Assembly (NCBI GenBank): GCA_023473845.1
Contig: JAMCYA010000030.1
Coordinates: 1 to 21,445 of the forward strand
Length of the DNA: 21,445 nt
Source of the DNA: Patescibacteria group bacterium
Lineage (GTDB): Bacteria > Patescibacteriota > Doudnabacteria > UBA920
Direction of reading: 5' to 3'
Below the pieces are notes generated by a model, which worked only from the letters and a program-made list of their open reading frames with translations, was not told the origin of the DNA and did not search any database. Every line of letters starts with the position of its first letter. Position 1 is the first letter of the stretch. The position numbers were made by a program, and so were the translations under genes. Below, piece by piece: positions 15,208-21,445 of this stretch.

Positions 15208-15852
15208 TTGCATAAACCATGTGTGTTGTTGTTAGTGTTGCTTCTTGCGGCCAGCATGGCGCAAGCAGGCATCATCACCTTCGGCTCGGACCTTACGGAC
15301 GAGTACAACCTTCACAATCTCGTTTACGGGTCGAACCAGTTCATCATCCCGGATCCGGCGTGGGCACCGCAGCTGCCGCACGGCCGCTGGAGCAGCTACG
15401 CCAATACGGGTGACGGCGCGGGCGCGATTTCGCCGCCCAACACGACCATTCCCGGACCGGCCACCGCAGTCTTTTTCGAAGTTCTGCCGGTCGGCACCTA
15501 CCTGGCTTCCTTGAACATCTTCGCGGATGACACCGCAGGGGTTTTCCTGGAAGACGCGAGCAATCCGTACGGTTTACTGCTGAAAGCGCCGAATCCAGTT
15601 CAAGACGGACACTGTGCAGCCGGGCAGATTGGCTGCGAACGGAACGAGAATTGGATAGGCAGCTTTGCGGTCGACCCCAGCGGCTTTTCCCGCTTACGTA
15701 TTGAGGCGTATCAGCGCGGGGGCGGGCCCTTCGGGGTCATGTATCAAGGCACGGCCTCGACCGTGCCGGAGCCAGCCAGCTATCTGCTGCTCGGCAGCAG
15801 TCTCGTGATCTTAGGCGGCTTCCGCAAGTGGCGGAAGCGCAGCCAAAACTAA
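15208..15852 (+). CDS. Secreted protein with PEP-CTERM sorting signal, probably acquired
   Basis: A 214-residue exported protein when started at TTG 15208, chosen because a full Shine-Dalgarno sits 8 bases upstream. An alternative GTG at 15178 would put that Shine-Dalgarno inside the gene. Residues 1-20 are a signal peptide ending A-Q-A before G21. The body is beta-rich, with ADDTAGV (106-112), as often found in PA14-like folds of PEP-CTERM proteins, and a C-A-A-G-Q-I-G-C pair (C136, C143). The C-terminus is V-P-E-P (186-189), a hydrophobic helix (about 191-206) and a basic tail (RKWRKR), the standard tripartite exosortase sorting signal. No exosortase lies in the window. Codons end strongly in G/C (ATC, TTC, GAC, AAC); the line 15361-15420 has 44 G/C of 60. 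Composition and start signal differ from every neighbour, pointing to horizontal transfer or a chimeric assembly. Confidence 0.85.
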   Translation: MHKPCVLLLVLLLAASMAQAGIITFGSDLTDEYNLHNLVYGSNQFIIPDPAWAPQLPHGRWSSYANTGDGAGAISPPNTTIPGPATAVFFEVLPVGTYLASLNIFADDTAGVFLEDASNPYGLLLKAPNPVQDGHCAAGQIGCERNENWIGSFAVDPSGFSRLRIEAYQRGGGPFGVMYQGTASTVPEPASYLLLGSSLVILGGFRKWRKRSQN

Positions 15853-15868
15853 CAACAGCAGTCGAGAC

Positions 15869-15904
15869 AAAAGCGGGCACCCCAGGAGGAGTGCCCGCTT
15901 TTCC
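15869..15904. terminator. Bidirectional terminator between the PEP-CTERM gene and thrS
   Basis: A perfect 12-bp stem, AAAAGCGGGCAC (15869-15880) with GTGCCCGCTTTT (15891-15902), has a 10-base loop. T-runs within the stem ends serve both strands. It is 17 bases past the PEP-CTERM stop and 10 bases from the thrS stop. Confidence 0.88.
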
Positions 15905-15911
15905 ATTTTTA

Positions 15912-17711
15912 CTATTTTTTTTCTATAATCTGCTTTTGCAATTTTTCCGCAAAAGCTTCCAGGTTCATTTGCCCCAAGTCTTCGCCTTCGCGGGTGCGCA
16001 CGCTAAGCACCCCCGCATCCGCTTCCTTTTGGCCTAAAATAATCTGGTATGGGACCTTTTGCATGGTAGCTTCGCGGATTTTTTTGCCAATGGACTCGTC
16101 CCGCGCATCTACCTCCATGCGCCAGCTTGCGTTAACAGCCAAAAGCTTGTCTTTTATTTCTCCGGCATAGGCTGTTTGGTTTTCTGAAATGGGCAAAATA
16201 CTGACTTGAACAGGCGAGAGCCATAACGGAAATGCCCCCGCGTAATGCTCAATCAGAATGGCTAGAAACCTTTCAAAAGATCCCAGCAAAGCGCGATGGA
16301 TGACAATGGGCGTTTTGCGGCTGCTGTCGGGCGCCACATATTCCAAACCGAAGCGCTGGGGCATTTGGAAATCCAGCTGGATTGTGGCCAGCTGCCATTT
16401 CCTGCCCAAGGCATCCCGAATGCGCATATCGATTTTTGGCCCGTAAAACGCGCCGTCTCCGGCATTAATTTCGTACTGCCAGCCCGCTTTTTTCAAAGCT
16501 TCCGCCAGCGCCGCCTCGGCCGTATCCCATTCCTCTTTGGTGCCTAAAGATTTTTCAGGCTTAGTGGAAAGAGCCACATCTTCCACCTGCATGTTAAAGA
16601 CCGCATAAATCTTCTGGATGCGCGACAGCAGCTCCGCCACCTCGTCCGCGACCTGTTCCGGAGCCAGGAAAATATGGCAGTCGTCCTGGGCAAAAGCCCT
16701 AACCCGAGTCAGGCCGGACAGGGTGCCGGAAAGTTCGTTCCGGTAAAGAGTAGACATTTCCGCATACCGCAAAGGTAAGTCCCGGTAAGAATACAGGCCC
16801 TGCTTAAACAGCAGCATGTGGCCCGGACAGTTCATGGGCTTTAGGCCAAAAGTGCGGCCTTCGCTTTCCAGGATAAACATGTCGTCCTTATAGTGCTCCC
16901 AATGGCCGGAAGTCTTAAACAGCTCCGAATCGAAAAGCTGCGGCAAGCGCACCTCGCTGTAACCCGGGCCGTAGGAAACGGCGCGAACGAATTTTTCCAG
17001 CTCGTTTCTGACAATGCTGCCTTTGGGCAAGTAGAAGGGGATGCCCGGGGCGTACTCATGGAACATAAACAAGTCAAGCTTGGGCCCCAAACTCCTGTGG
17101 TCGCGTTTTTCGGCTTCTTCCACCATTTTTAAGTAGGCGTCCAACTCTTCTTTGGTTTCAAAAGCCAACCCGTATATGCGCTGCATTTGCGAATTTTTCT
17201 GGTCGCCGCGCCAATAGGCGCCGGAGAACCTGTCCAGCTTAAACGCGTCGGTCTTAATCTCCGAAGTGTTCTCCACGTGCCCGCCGCGGCACAAATCCAC
17301 AAACTTGCCGGTTTTATACAAAGACACGCTTTCCACTTTTTTCTCCGCAGCCCCCGGCTTGCCCGCCTGGCCTTCTATTTGGTCCATTTCCGTGGTGCCG
17401 AATTTTTCGATATCTTCAATCAGCTCCACTTTGAAAGTCTGCTTTGCGTTCCTAAAAAAATCTTTGGCCTCGCTGGTGGACATTTCCTGCCGCTCAAACG
17501 GCAGCTTCTGCTTGACTAGCTCGCGCATGCGCTTTTCAATTTTTTTCAAATCTTCCGGGGTAATGGGGCGGGGGAGGAGAAAGTCGTAGTAAAAGCCGTT
17601 CTCAATGACCGGACCCACGCCCAAGTTTGCCTGCGGGAACATTTCCACGACAGCGGAGGCCAGAATGTGGGCCAAAGAATGGCGAATGTGGTGCAATTTT
17701 TCGTTTTCCAT
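15912..17711 (-). CDS. thrS: Threonyl-tRNA synthetase lacking the TGS domain
   Basis: Class II synthetase that charges tRNA-Thr. It has 599 residues against about 640 in E. coli; the missing part is the N-terminal TGS domain, and the protein begins directly at the editing domain. That domain is intact: HSLAH (H11, H15) and CRGGH (C141, H145). The catalytic core (about 205-495) has the zinc ligands C295 (MNCPGH), H346 and H472, motif 2 in TLYRNELSG and motif 3 around IHRALLGSFERF. The C-terminal anticodon-binding domain follows (VQVSILPISENQ... to the end). It is the second gene after a helical-repeat protein, 4 bases apart with no Shine-Dalgarno. No T-box motif is seen upstream. Confidence 0.95.
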   Translation of the reverse strand: MENEKLHHIRHSLAHILASAVVEMFPQANLGVGPVIENGFYYDFLLPRPITPEDLKKIEKRMRELVKQKLPFERQEMSTSEAKDFFRNAKQTFKVELIEDIEKFGTTEMDQIEGQAGKPGAAEKKVESVSLYKTGKFVDLCRGGHVENTSEIKTDAFKLDRFSGAYWRGDQKNSQMQRIYGLAFETKEELDAYLKMVEEAEKRDHRSLGPKLDLFMFHEYAPGIPFYLPKGSIVRNELEKFVRAVSYGPGYSEVRLPQLFDSELFKTSGHWEHYKDDMFILESEGRTFGLKPMNCPGHMLLFKQGLYSYRDLPLRYAEMSTLYRNELSGTLSGLTRVRAFAQDDCHIFLAPEQVADEVAELLSRIQKIYAVFNMQVEDVALSTKPEKSLGTKEEWDTAEAALAEALKKAGWQYEINAGDGAFYGPKIDMRIRDALGRKWQLATIQLDFQMPQRFGLEYVAPDSSRKTPIVIHRALLGSFERFLAILIEHYAGAFPLWLSPVQVSILPISENQTAYAGEIKDKLLAVNASWRMEVDARDESIGKKIREATMQKVPYQIILGQKEADAGVLSVRTREGEDLGQMNLEAFAEKLQKQIIEKK

Positions 17712-17715
17712 ATGT

Positions 17716-18432
17716 TTATAAGTTTAATTGTTGCTTTAAATTTTCCAGTTGTATCCTGCGCATGGGCATGCCGTATTCCCGTTCCAATTTTAAGGCATTT
17801 TCTTCTGCGCGGGTAAAATATTGTTCTGATTCTGCTCTGTTATTTAAAATTGTGCTGGCTTCGGCCAAACGGGCCTGAATGCCGGAAAGGATAATTAATT
17901 TATGGAACGGTCTGAGCGCGCCGTCGGCTTCCGCTAAAGACAATGCTTCAAGCAATTTTTTAAGAGCCTCTGGGTTTTGGCGCCATTTAAGCTCGGAGAT
18001 GGCATAATGACTTAAAAATTCGGCGTATGCTCCTGAAACGGTTTTAGGCAGGACTTCCAGCGCCTGTGCATACAGCGCCGTGGATTCCTGATATTTGCCT
18101 TCCATATAAAAAGTGTCGGCATACCTGAGCAGCGCTGCAGCTTTGGGCGCGCCGGAGACCTGGAACCTGTCCGCCAGGGCCAGGGCGGCAAAAGCCTCGC
18201 TGCGCATCAGCAACAGATAAATTTCCTGTCCGGTTTTTTGATACAGGTGCTTAAAAATGTGCAGCTTGTGATTTAAGGCCTCCACCACCAAATCGGAACG
18301 CTTGGCCGCGGCCGCATCCACGCTGGCGCGGTCGATGACAGCCAGGGCCTCGGCGGTTCTGCCCTGCTCGGAAAGGTTTTCAAAATCCTCAAACAGGCGG
18401 CGGATGCTATTTTCTTTTTCCGGTTCAGCCAT
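17716..18432 (-). CDS. TPR-like helical-repeat protein, function unknown
   Basis: A 238-residue, alanine- and leucine-rich, almost wholly helical protein with no signal peptide or membrane segment. At least one unit near 101-133 (ALLRYADTFYMEGKYQESTA... ending EVLP) fits the tetratricopeptide pattern of W/L-G/A-Y-A-F-A-P positions, and the flanking helices probably form further degenerate repeats, so it is likely a protein-binding scaffold. I do not recognise the family. It is the promoter-proximal gene of a two-gene unit with thrS (4-base gap), so its expression is tied to a housekeeping gene. The ATG has no Shine-Dalgarno. A second ATG well inside (residue 75) is too late to keep the fold. 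The start region overlaps a plus-strand promoter candidate. Confidence 0.72.
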   Translation of the reverse strand: MAEPEKENSIRRLFEDFENLSEQGRTAEALAVIDRASVDAAAAKRSDLVVEALNHKLHIFKHLYQKTGQEIYLLLMRSEAFAALALADRFQVSGAPKAAALLRYADTFYMEGKYQESTALYAQALEVLPKTVSGAYAEFLSHYAISELKWRQNPEALKKLLEALSLAEADGALRPFHKLIILSGIQARLAEASTILNNRAESEQYFTRAEENALKLEREYGMPMRRIQLENLKQQLNL

Positions 18433-18433
18433 A

Positions 18434-18463
18434 TTGCGCTAGGTGATTAGTTTCTGCTATGCT
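18434..18463 (+). promoter_or_regulatory. Promoter candidate for plus-strand RNA
   Basis: TTGCGC (18434-18439), an 18-base spacer and TATGCT (18458-18463) preceded by TGC, i.e. an extended -10. Transcription would begin near 18470, at the first base of the long closing helix of the RNA described next. Confidence 0.45.
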
Positions 18464-18469
18464 GTTTAG

Positions 18470-18613
18470 TCTTTGTCAGGAGGAAGTCATGTAAAACCCC
18501 GCCCCAAAACCGGTCAGGTGACGCCCATAAATATAAGGGCTACAAACTGTTAACCTCGCGGCTGGCTACACTGCTTCCTTCTGACAAAGATTTCCAAATC
18601 TTTGTCTTTTTTT
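18470..18613 (+). ncRNA. Candidate structured RNA, long irregular hairpin (6S-like architecture), unidentified
   Basis: The two ends pair in a 16-bp helix with a single G-U: 18471-18486 with 18574-18589. Inside, in order, come UGUA/UACA (18490-18493 with 18567-18570), a 16-base C/A-rich bulge (18494-18509) facing one base, CCGGUC/GGCUGG (18510-18515 with 18560-18565), AGGU/ACCU, GCCC/GGGC (18523-18526 with 18537-18540) and a 10-base A/U loop. A terminator follows at once. A single long helix with a large asymmetric internal opening is the general shape of 6S RNA, but I cannot confirm 6S identity, and no SRP motif (GGAAG...AGCA in an apical loop) or tRNA feature is present. No plus-strand gene follows, so it is not a leader. 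Confidence 0.6.
18583..18613 (+). terminator. Terminator of the plus-strand RNA
   Basis: A perfect stem GACAAAGATTT (18583-18593) with AAATCTTTGTC (18596-18606) is followed by seven T's (18607-18613). Its left arm shares GACAAAG with the 3' arm of the closing helix of the RNA, so the helix and the terminator are mutually exclusive. Confidence 0.88.
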
Positions 18614-18671
18614 GCAAATAACAAAACCCCAGGGCAGGATTACCTTAAAATAGATAACCCAACCCTGGGGT
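18614..18671 (-). terminator. Terminator-like hairpin of the minus-strand RNA
   Basis: On the minus strand ACCCCAGGG (18671-18663) pairs with CCCTGGGGT (18634-18626), with an inner GGTTA/TAaCC helix (one bulged base), followed by TTTTGTTATTT. The long loop and interrupted T-run make it weaker than the other terminators here. Confidence 0.6.
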
Positions 18672-18824
18672 CTTGGCTTAGGAACCAAAGACGTTTCCGT
18701 CCCAGTTCTCTCTTGCTTGCGCAGGAGACTTTTCATCCAGGCAGTCTCTAGAACCGGTCTGGATTATTGATTGACTTGTTCCAAACTCACCGGTTGGTCG
18801 CCGGATCTTCGTTTGAAGAACTGT
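18615..18824 (-). ncRNA. Candidate multi-domain structured RNA, unidentified
   Basis: Transcribed from the promoter at 18857-18829. Helices on the minus strand: GUUC-uu-CAAAC with GUUUGGAAC (18821-18811 with 18786-18778, 9 bp, 2-base bulge); CCGGUUCU with AGAACUGG (18757-18750 with 18709-18702, 8 bp, one G-U); nested inside it GAGACU with AGUCUC (18748-18743 with 18730-18725) and UGC-GCAA-GCA (18723-18714); then GACG-GAAA-CGUC (18701-18690); and the terminator hairpin. Two helices end in GNRA tetraloops (GCAA, GAAA), a hallmark of folded RNA. About 210 bases. I see no tmRNA tag or T-arm, no RNase P P4 pair and no SRP motif. A 60-codon frame in this area overlaps the promoter and looks like no protein. 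Confidence 0.55.
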
Positions 18825-18828
18825 AAAA

Positions 18829-18857
18829 AGTATAACAAAACCTATAAATTGGCGCAA
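18829..18857 (-). promoter_or_regulatory. Promoter for minus-strand RNA
   Basis: On the minus strand TTGCGC (18857-18852), a 17-base spacer and TATACT (18834-18829). It shares the unusual TTGCGC -35 with the plus-strand RNA promoter. Transcription should begin at about 18824-18822, just before the first helix. It lies 43 bases beyond the dnaE stop; no dnaE terminator is visible between them. Confidence 0.55.
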
Positions 18858-18899
18858 CACCAGTTGTCCACAAACAACAAAGGCTTATTTATGCGGAAT

Positions 18900-21445
18900 T
18901 TATTGTACATCAATCTTGCCAATTTCGGCAACTGCTTTTAATTCCGCCAGTAAATCACCGCCGATTGTCACCTGGGTTTGGGTTTTCATTTTCTTGGCGT
19001 TGGGTCCGATGCCGATGGACAAATAAACCTGGGCATTGCCGGGGTGTTTTTTCAAGATGCTTTTAATTTCATTTAGCACCTCGGGCGCAGCCAGGCGGGG
19101 CATGTGCAAAATTACCTGTTTGTTTTTTTCCGTTTCCGACAAAGCCATTTGATACAGGTCGTCGTTGGGCAATTGGGTTAACTCGTCAGCAATCAGCTTG
19201 AATTCCTCATCCTTGTCGGACAGTCGCCCCCTTACTTGGACAATCCTGTCGTTTTCCAAAAGGCTGAGCGCGTTCTCCATGGCCTTGGGAAACACCAGCA
19301 CCTCAATGCTGCCGGTGGCATCTTCCAGCGTAAAGAAAGCCATGGGATCCTGCTTTTTGGTCAGGGTGCGCTTAAGCCGGGAAATAATCCCGCCCATCAC
19401 CTGGTTAGTGCCCAGCTCTTCGGGAGTCAAATCCTTAACCGCCTTCAGGTTAGAAAGCACTTTGCGGTAGCTTTCCAGAGGATGGGCGGACACATACATG
19501 CCCAAATGCTCTTTTTCCCAAAGCATTTTTTCCTCTTTGGCTGCCGGCGGCACTTCGCGCAGTTTCAAACGGCCCACCTGCATGCTTTTGCCGAACAGTG
19601 CGCCCTGGCCCGCAGCTTCCGCCCGGAAATGCTGGCGCACAAAATCTAAAACTTCTTCCGTATTAGCCAATAATGCCCCGCGTTCGCCGAATGCGTCCAA
19701 AGCGCCCGCCTTGCACAGGGCTTCCCAGGATTTCTTGTTCAAATTCTTGGTGTAGGCGCGGATTAAAAAATCTTCCAGGGAAGTATACGCGCCGCGGGCC
19801 TTTCTCTCTTCAATTGTCCGTTCAATCACATCGCTGCCCAAATTCTTTATGGCGTTCATGCCGAAACGGATATTTTTTTCATCCACCACCGTAAAACCGC
19901 TGCGCGACTGGTTAATGTCGGGCGGCAGGACCTTAATCCCCATATTGGCGCATTCCTCCACGGCAGCGTAAATTTTGTCTTCATCGCCGGCTTCGGCGGT
20001 CATAAGCGCGGCCATAAATTCCACCGGGTAGTTGGCTTTCATGTACGCTGTCTGGTACGACACCATGGAGTAGGATGCAGAATGCGACTTGTTAAAGCCG
20101 TAAGCGGCAAAGGGCTCGATCCAGGCCCAAATCTCGCTGGCTTTTTCAAAACTCCAGCCCGAAGTTTTCTGGCAGCCCTGGATGAACTTAATTTTTTGCT
20201 TGGCCATCTCCTCCGGAATTTTTTTGCCCACGGCCTTGCGGAATTTATCCACCTCTTCCCAGGTATAGCCGGCCAAATCGTGCGCAATGGTTAAGAGGTC
20301 ATCCTGGTAAACCAGCACGCCGTAGGTCCTTTGCAAAATTTTCTCCAGAGCGGGATCCAAATAGCTAATCAGTTTGGCGTTGTGCTTGCGCGCAATGTAA
20401 TCCGGAATAAACTGCATGGGCCCTGGCCGGTACAGGGCAATCATGGCCATGACGTCGAAAATGGAACTGGGCTTTAATTCCCTCAAGTACCGCGTCATGC
20501 CGCTGCTGCCCATCTGGAACACGCCGAAGGTCAGGCCCGCTGAAAGCAGCTCAAAGGTTTTCGGGTCGGGGTGGGGGAGATTGTAGATGTCAATTTTAGT
20601 GTCGTGGCGTTTTTCGGCAATCTTCACCGCTGCTTCCAGAATGGACAGGTTGCGGATACCCAGCAAGTCAAGCTTGACCACGCCAATGGCTTTGCCGTTG
20701 GCGTTCACGTCCAGCGCGTACATGTCGTACTGGGTAATAACGCGCTCGCCGTCGGGTTCTTTTTGCAGCGGCATGTAATCGGTCAGTTCGGTCGGGGTGA
20801 TGACAATACCCGCGGCGTGCACAGAGGCGTGGCGCGCGCCGCCTTCCAATTTTTTGGCGATATCCAAAACCCGCTTGGTTTCCGGATCGCGGTCGTAAAC
20901 CTCTTTTAACTCGGGGCTGATATCCAGCGCCTTGTCCAAAGTCATGTGGAAACCCTGTTTGCCGATGGGGATCATTTTGGCGATGCGGTCGCACTTGGAA
21001 TAGGGCACGCCTAAAGCCCGCCCTACGTCGCGCACGGCCGCGCGGGCCATCATGGTCCCGAAAGTAATGATCTGCGCCACCTTGTCCTTACCATAGTGCT
21101 CGGTAATGTAAGCAATGGCCTCGTCGCGACGGTTGTCCGCAATATCCAAATCAATATCCGGCGGCGTAGGGCGGTGCATGGTCAAAAAACGCTCGAAAGG
21201 CAATTCGTAATACAGCGGATCCACGTTGGTAATGCCCAAAATCCGTCCCACAATGCTGCCCGCAGCCGAGCCTCTGGTATTGGTAATGGCGCCAATCTTA
21301 TGCGCACCCTGCACCACGTCGGCCACCATTAAAAAATAGGTGTCAAAGCCCTTTTTACAAATAATGTTCAGCTCGTATTCAATGCGCTGCCGGATGGCTT
21401 CCGGCACTTCCCCGTTTTCGCCGTAGAGGGGCACGGCTTTTTCGT
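18900..21445 (-). CDS. dnaE: DNA polymerase III subunit alpha (5' end outside window)
   Basis: The main replicative polymerase. 847 residues are visible; the PHP domain and first part of the palm lie beyond base 21445. The GTG at 21434 is an internal valine, not a start, because the frame continues to the window edge. Visible in order: NTRGSAAGSIVGR (about 55-67) and PPDIDLD (about 94-100, the first two catalytic aspartates); GVVKLDLLGIRNL (the third aspartate); ALYRPGPM and VLVYQDDL in the fingers; AAYGFNKSHSASYS; the tandem HhH region (ANMGIKVLPPDINQSRSGF...LEDFLIR); and an OB domain (VMGGIISRLKRTLTKKQDPMAFFTLEDATGSIEV) near the C-terminus. The domain order is that of DnaE rather than PolC. 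No intein or frameshift is seen in this part. Confidence 0.96.
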   Translation of the reverse strand, partial: EKAVPLYGENGEVPEAIRQRIEYELNIICKKGFDTYFLMVADVVQGAHKIGAITNTRGSAAGSIVGRILGITNVDPLYYELPFERFLTMHRPTPPDIDLDIADNRRDEAIAYITEHYGKDKVAQIITFGTMMARAAVRDVGRALGVPYSKCDRIAKMIPIGKQGFHMTLDKALDISPELKEVYDRDPETKRVLDIAKKLEGGARHASVHAAGIVITPTELTDYMPLQKEPDGERVITQYDMYALDVNANGKAIGVVKLDLLGIRNLSILEAAVKIAEKRHDTKIDIYNLPHPDPKTFELLSAGLTFGVFQMGSSGMTRYLRELKPSSIFDVMAMIALYRPGPMQFIPDYIARKHNAKLISYLDPALEKILQRTYGVLVYQDDLLTIAHDLAGYTWEEVDKFRKAVGKKIPEEMAKQKIKFIQGCQKTSGWSFEKASEIWAWIEPFAAYGFNKSHSASYSMVSYQTAYMKANYPVEFMAALMTAEAGDEDKIYAAVEECANMGIKVLPPDINQSRSGFTVVDEKNIRFGMNAIKNLGSDVIERTIEERKARGAYTSLEDFLIRAYTKNLNKKSWEALCKAGALDAFGERGALLANTEEVLDFVRQHFRAEAAGQGALFGKSMQVGRLKLREVPPAAKEEKMLWEKEHLGMYVSAHPLESYRKVLSNLKAVKDLTPEELGTNQVMGGIISRLKRTLTKKQDPMAFFTLEDATGSIEVLVFPKAMENALSLLENDRIVQVRGRLSDKDEEFKLIADELTQLPNDDLYQMALSETEKNKQVILHMPRLAAPEVLNEIKSILKKHPGNAQVYLSIGIGPNAKKMKTQTQVTIGGDLLAELKAVAEIGKIDVQ

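Noticed and set aside
18470..18613. SRP (4.5S) RNA identity for the plus-strand RNA
   Set aside because: GGTCAGG occurs at 18512-18518, but the GGAAG...AGCA half of the SRP apical motif does not follow, and the apical loop is A/U-rich. The minus strand has GAAGGAAGCAG, but without the matching partner strand.
18433..18620. T-box or threonine-responsive leader for the thrS unit
   Set aside because: No GGTGG-ACCGCG T-box motif is present on the minus strand, and the strong terminator in this region has its T-run on the plus strand, away from thrS.
18678..18860. A 60-codon minus-strand frame between dnaE and the thrS unit
   Set aside because: Its start lies upstream of the -35 and -10 elements, it has no Shine-Dalgarno, its sequence resembles no protein, and the region is better explained by RNA helices with GNRA loops.
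18858..18899. A terminator just after dnaE
   Set aside because: Only a weak GTTGT/ACAAC hairpin without a T-run is present, so dnaE transcripts may read on into the minus-strand RNA.
1..21445. CRISPR array, tRNA genes, insertion sequences or prophage genes
   Set aside because: I saw no regularly spaced repeats, no T-arm sequence (GGTTCGAATCC-like) with a cloverleaf, no transposase or integrase motifs, and no flanking direct repeats around the PEP-CTERM gene.

Overview
The window looks like a piece of a small-genome bacterial chromosome, most probably from the Candidate Phyla Radiation (Patescibacteria, Parcubacteria-like). This is inferred from gene content rather than from a marker tree. 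The signs are an archaeal-type UMP kinase, two adenylate-kinase-like genes in tandem ahead of map, two GT39-type membrane glycosyltransferases, a threonyl-tRNA synthetase without a TGS domain, and compact operons with almost no Shine-Dalgarno sequences. TAA, TAG and TGA all act as stops (TGA ends map and the WecA-like gene), so the standard bacterial code fits.

Layout. 1-657 (+): 3' end of a UMP kinase gene, closed by a bidirectional terminator. 704-4125 (-): two polytopic GT-C glycosyltransferases in one operon. 4172-7282 (+): a surface-glycan operon with a small three-helix membrane protein, a cellulose-synthase-like GT2 and a WecA/MraY-type sugar-1-phosphate transferase. 7330-7635 (+): rplU with its own promoter and terminator. 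7677-9684 (-): dnaB then recR. 9866-11266 (-): cysS, AT-rich and apparently leaderless. 11328-13034 (-): a CPA2 cation/proton antiporter with an RCK domain. 13134-15066 (+): adk, a second NMP kinase and map. 15208-15852 (+): a GC-rich secreted PEP-CTERM protein unlike its surroundings. 15912-18432 (-): a helical-repeat protein followed by thrS. 18433-18899: a 467-base stretch without a convincing protein gene, holding two candidate structured RNAs in convergent orientation. 18900-21445 (-): the C-terminal three quarters of dnaE, running off the window.

How the parts fit. The left third makes and transfers lipid-linked sugars: a WecA-like enzyme primes undecaprenyl phosphate, GT2 extends, and the GT-C enzymes use polyprenyl-phosphate sugars. 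The rest is housekeeping: replication (dnaB, dnaE), recombination (recR), translation (cysS, thrS, rplU, map), nucleotide balance (pyrH, adk) and ion homeostasis.

Most worth a second look: (1) the PEP-CTERM gene, with foreign composition, a perfect Shine-Dalgarno and a sorting signal normally paired with exosortase in diderm bacteria; (2) the two convergent RNA candidates at 18434-18857; (3) promoters placed exactly 6 nt before an ATG, implying leaderless mRNAs; and (4) interleaved divergent promoters between the antiporter and adk.
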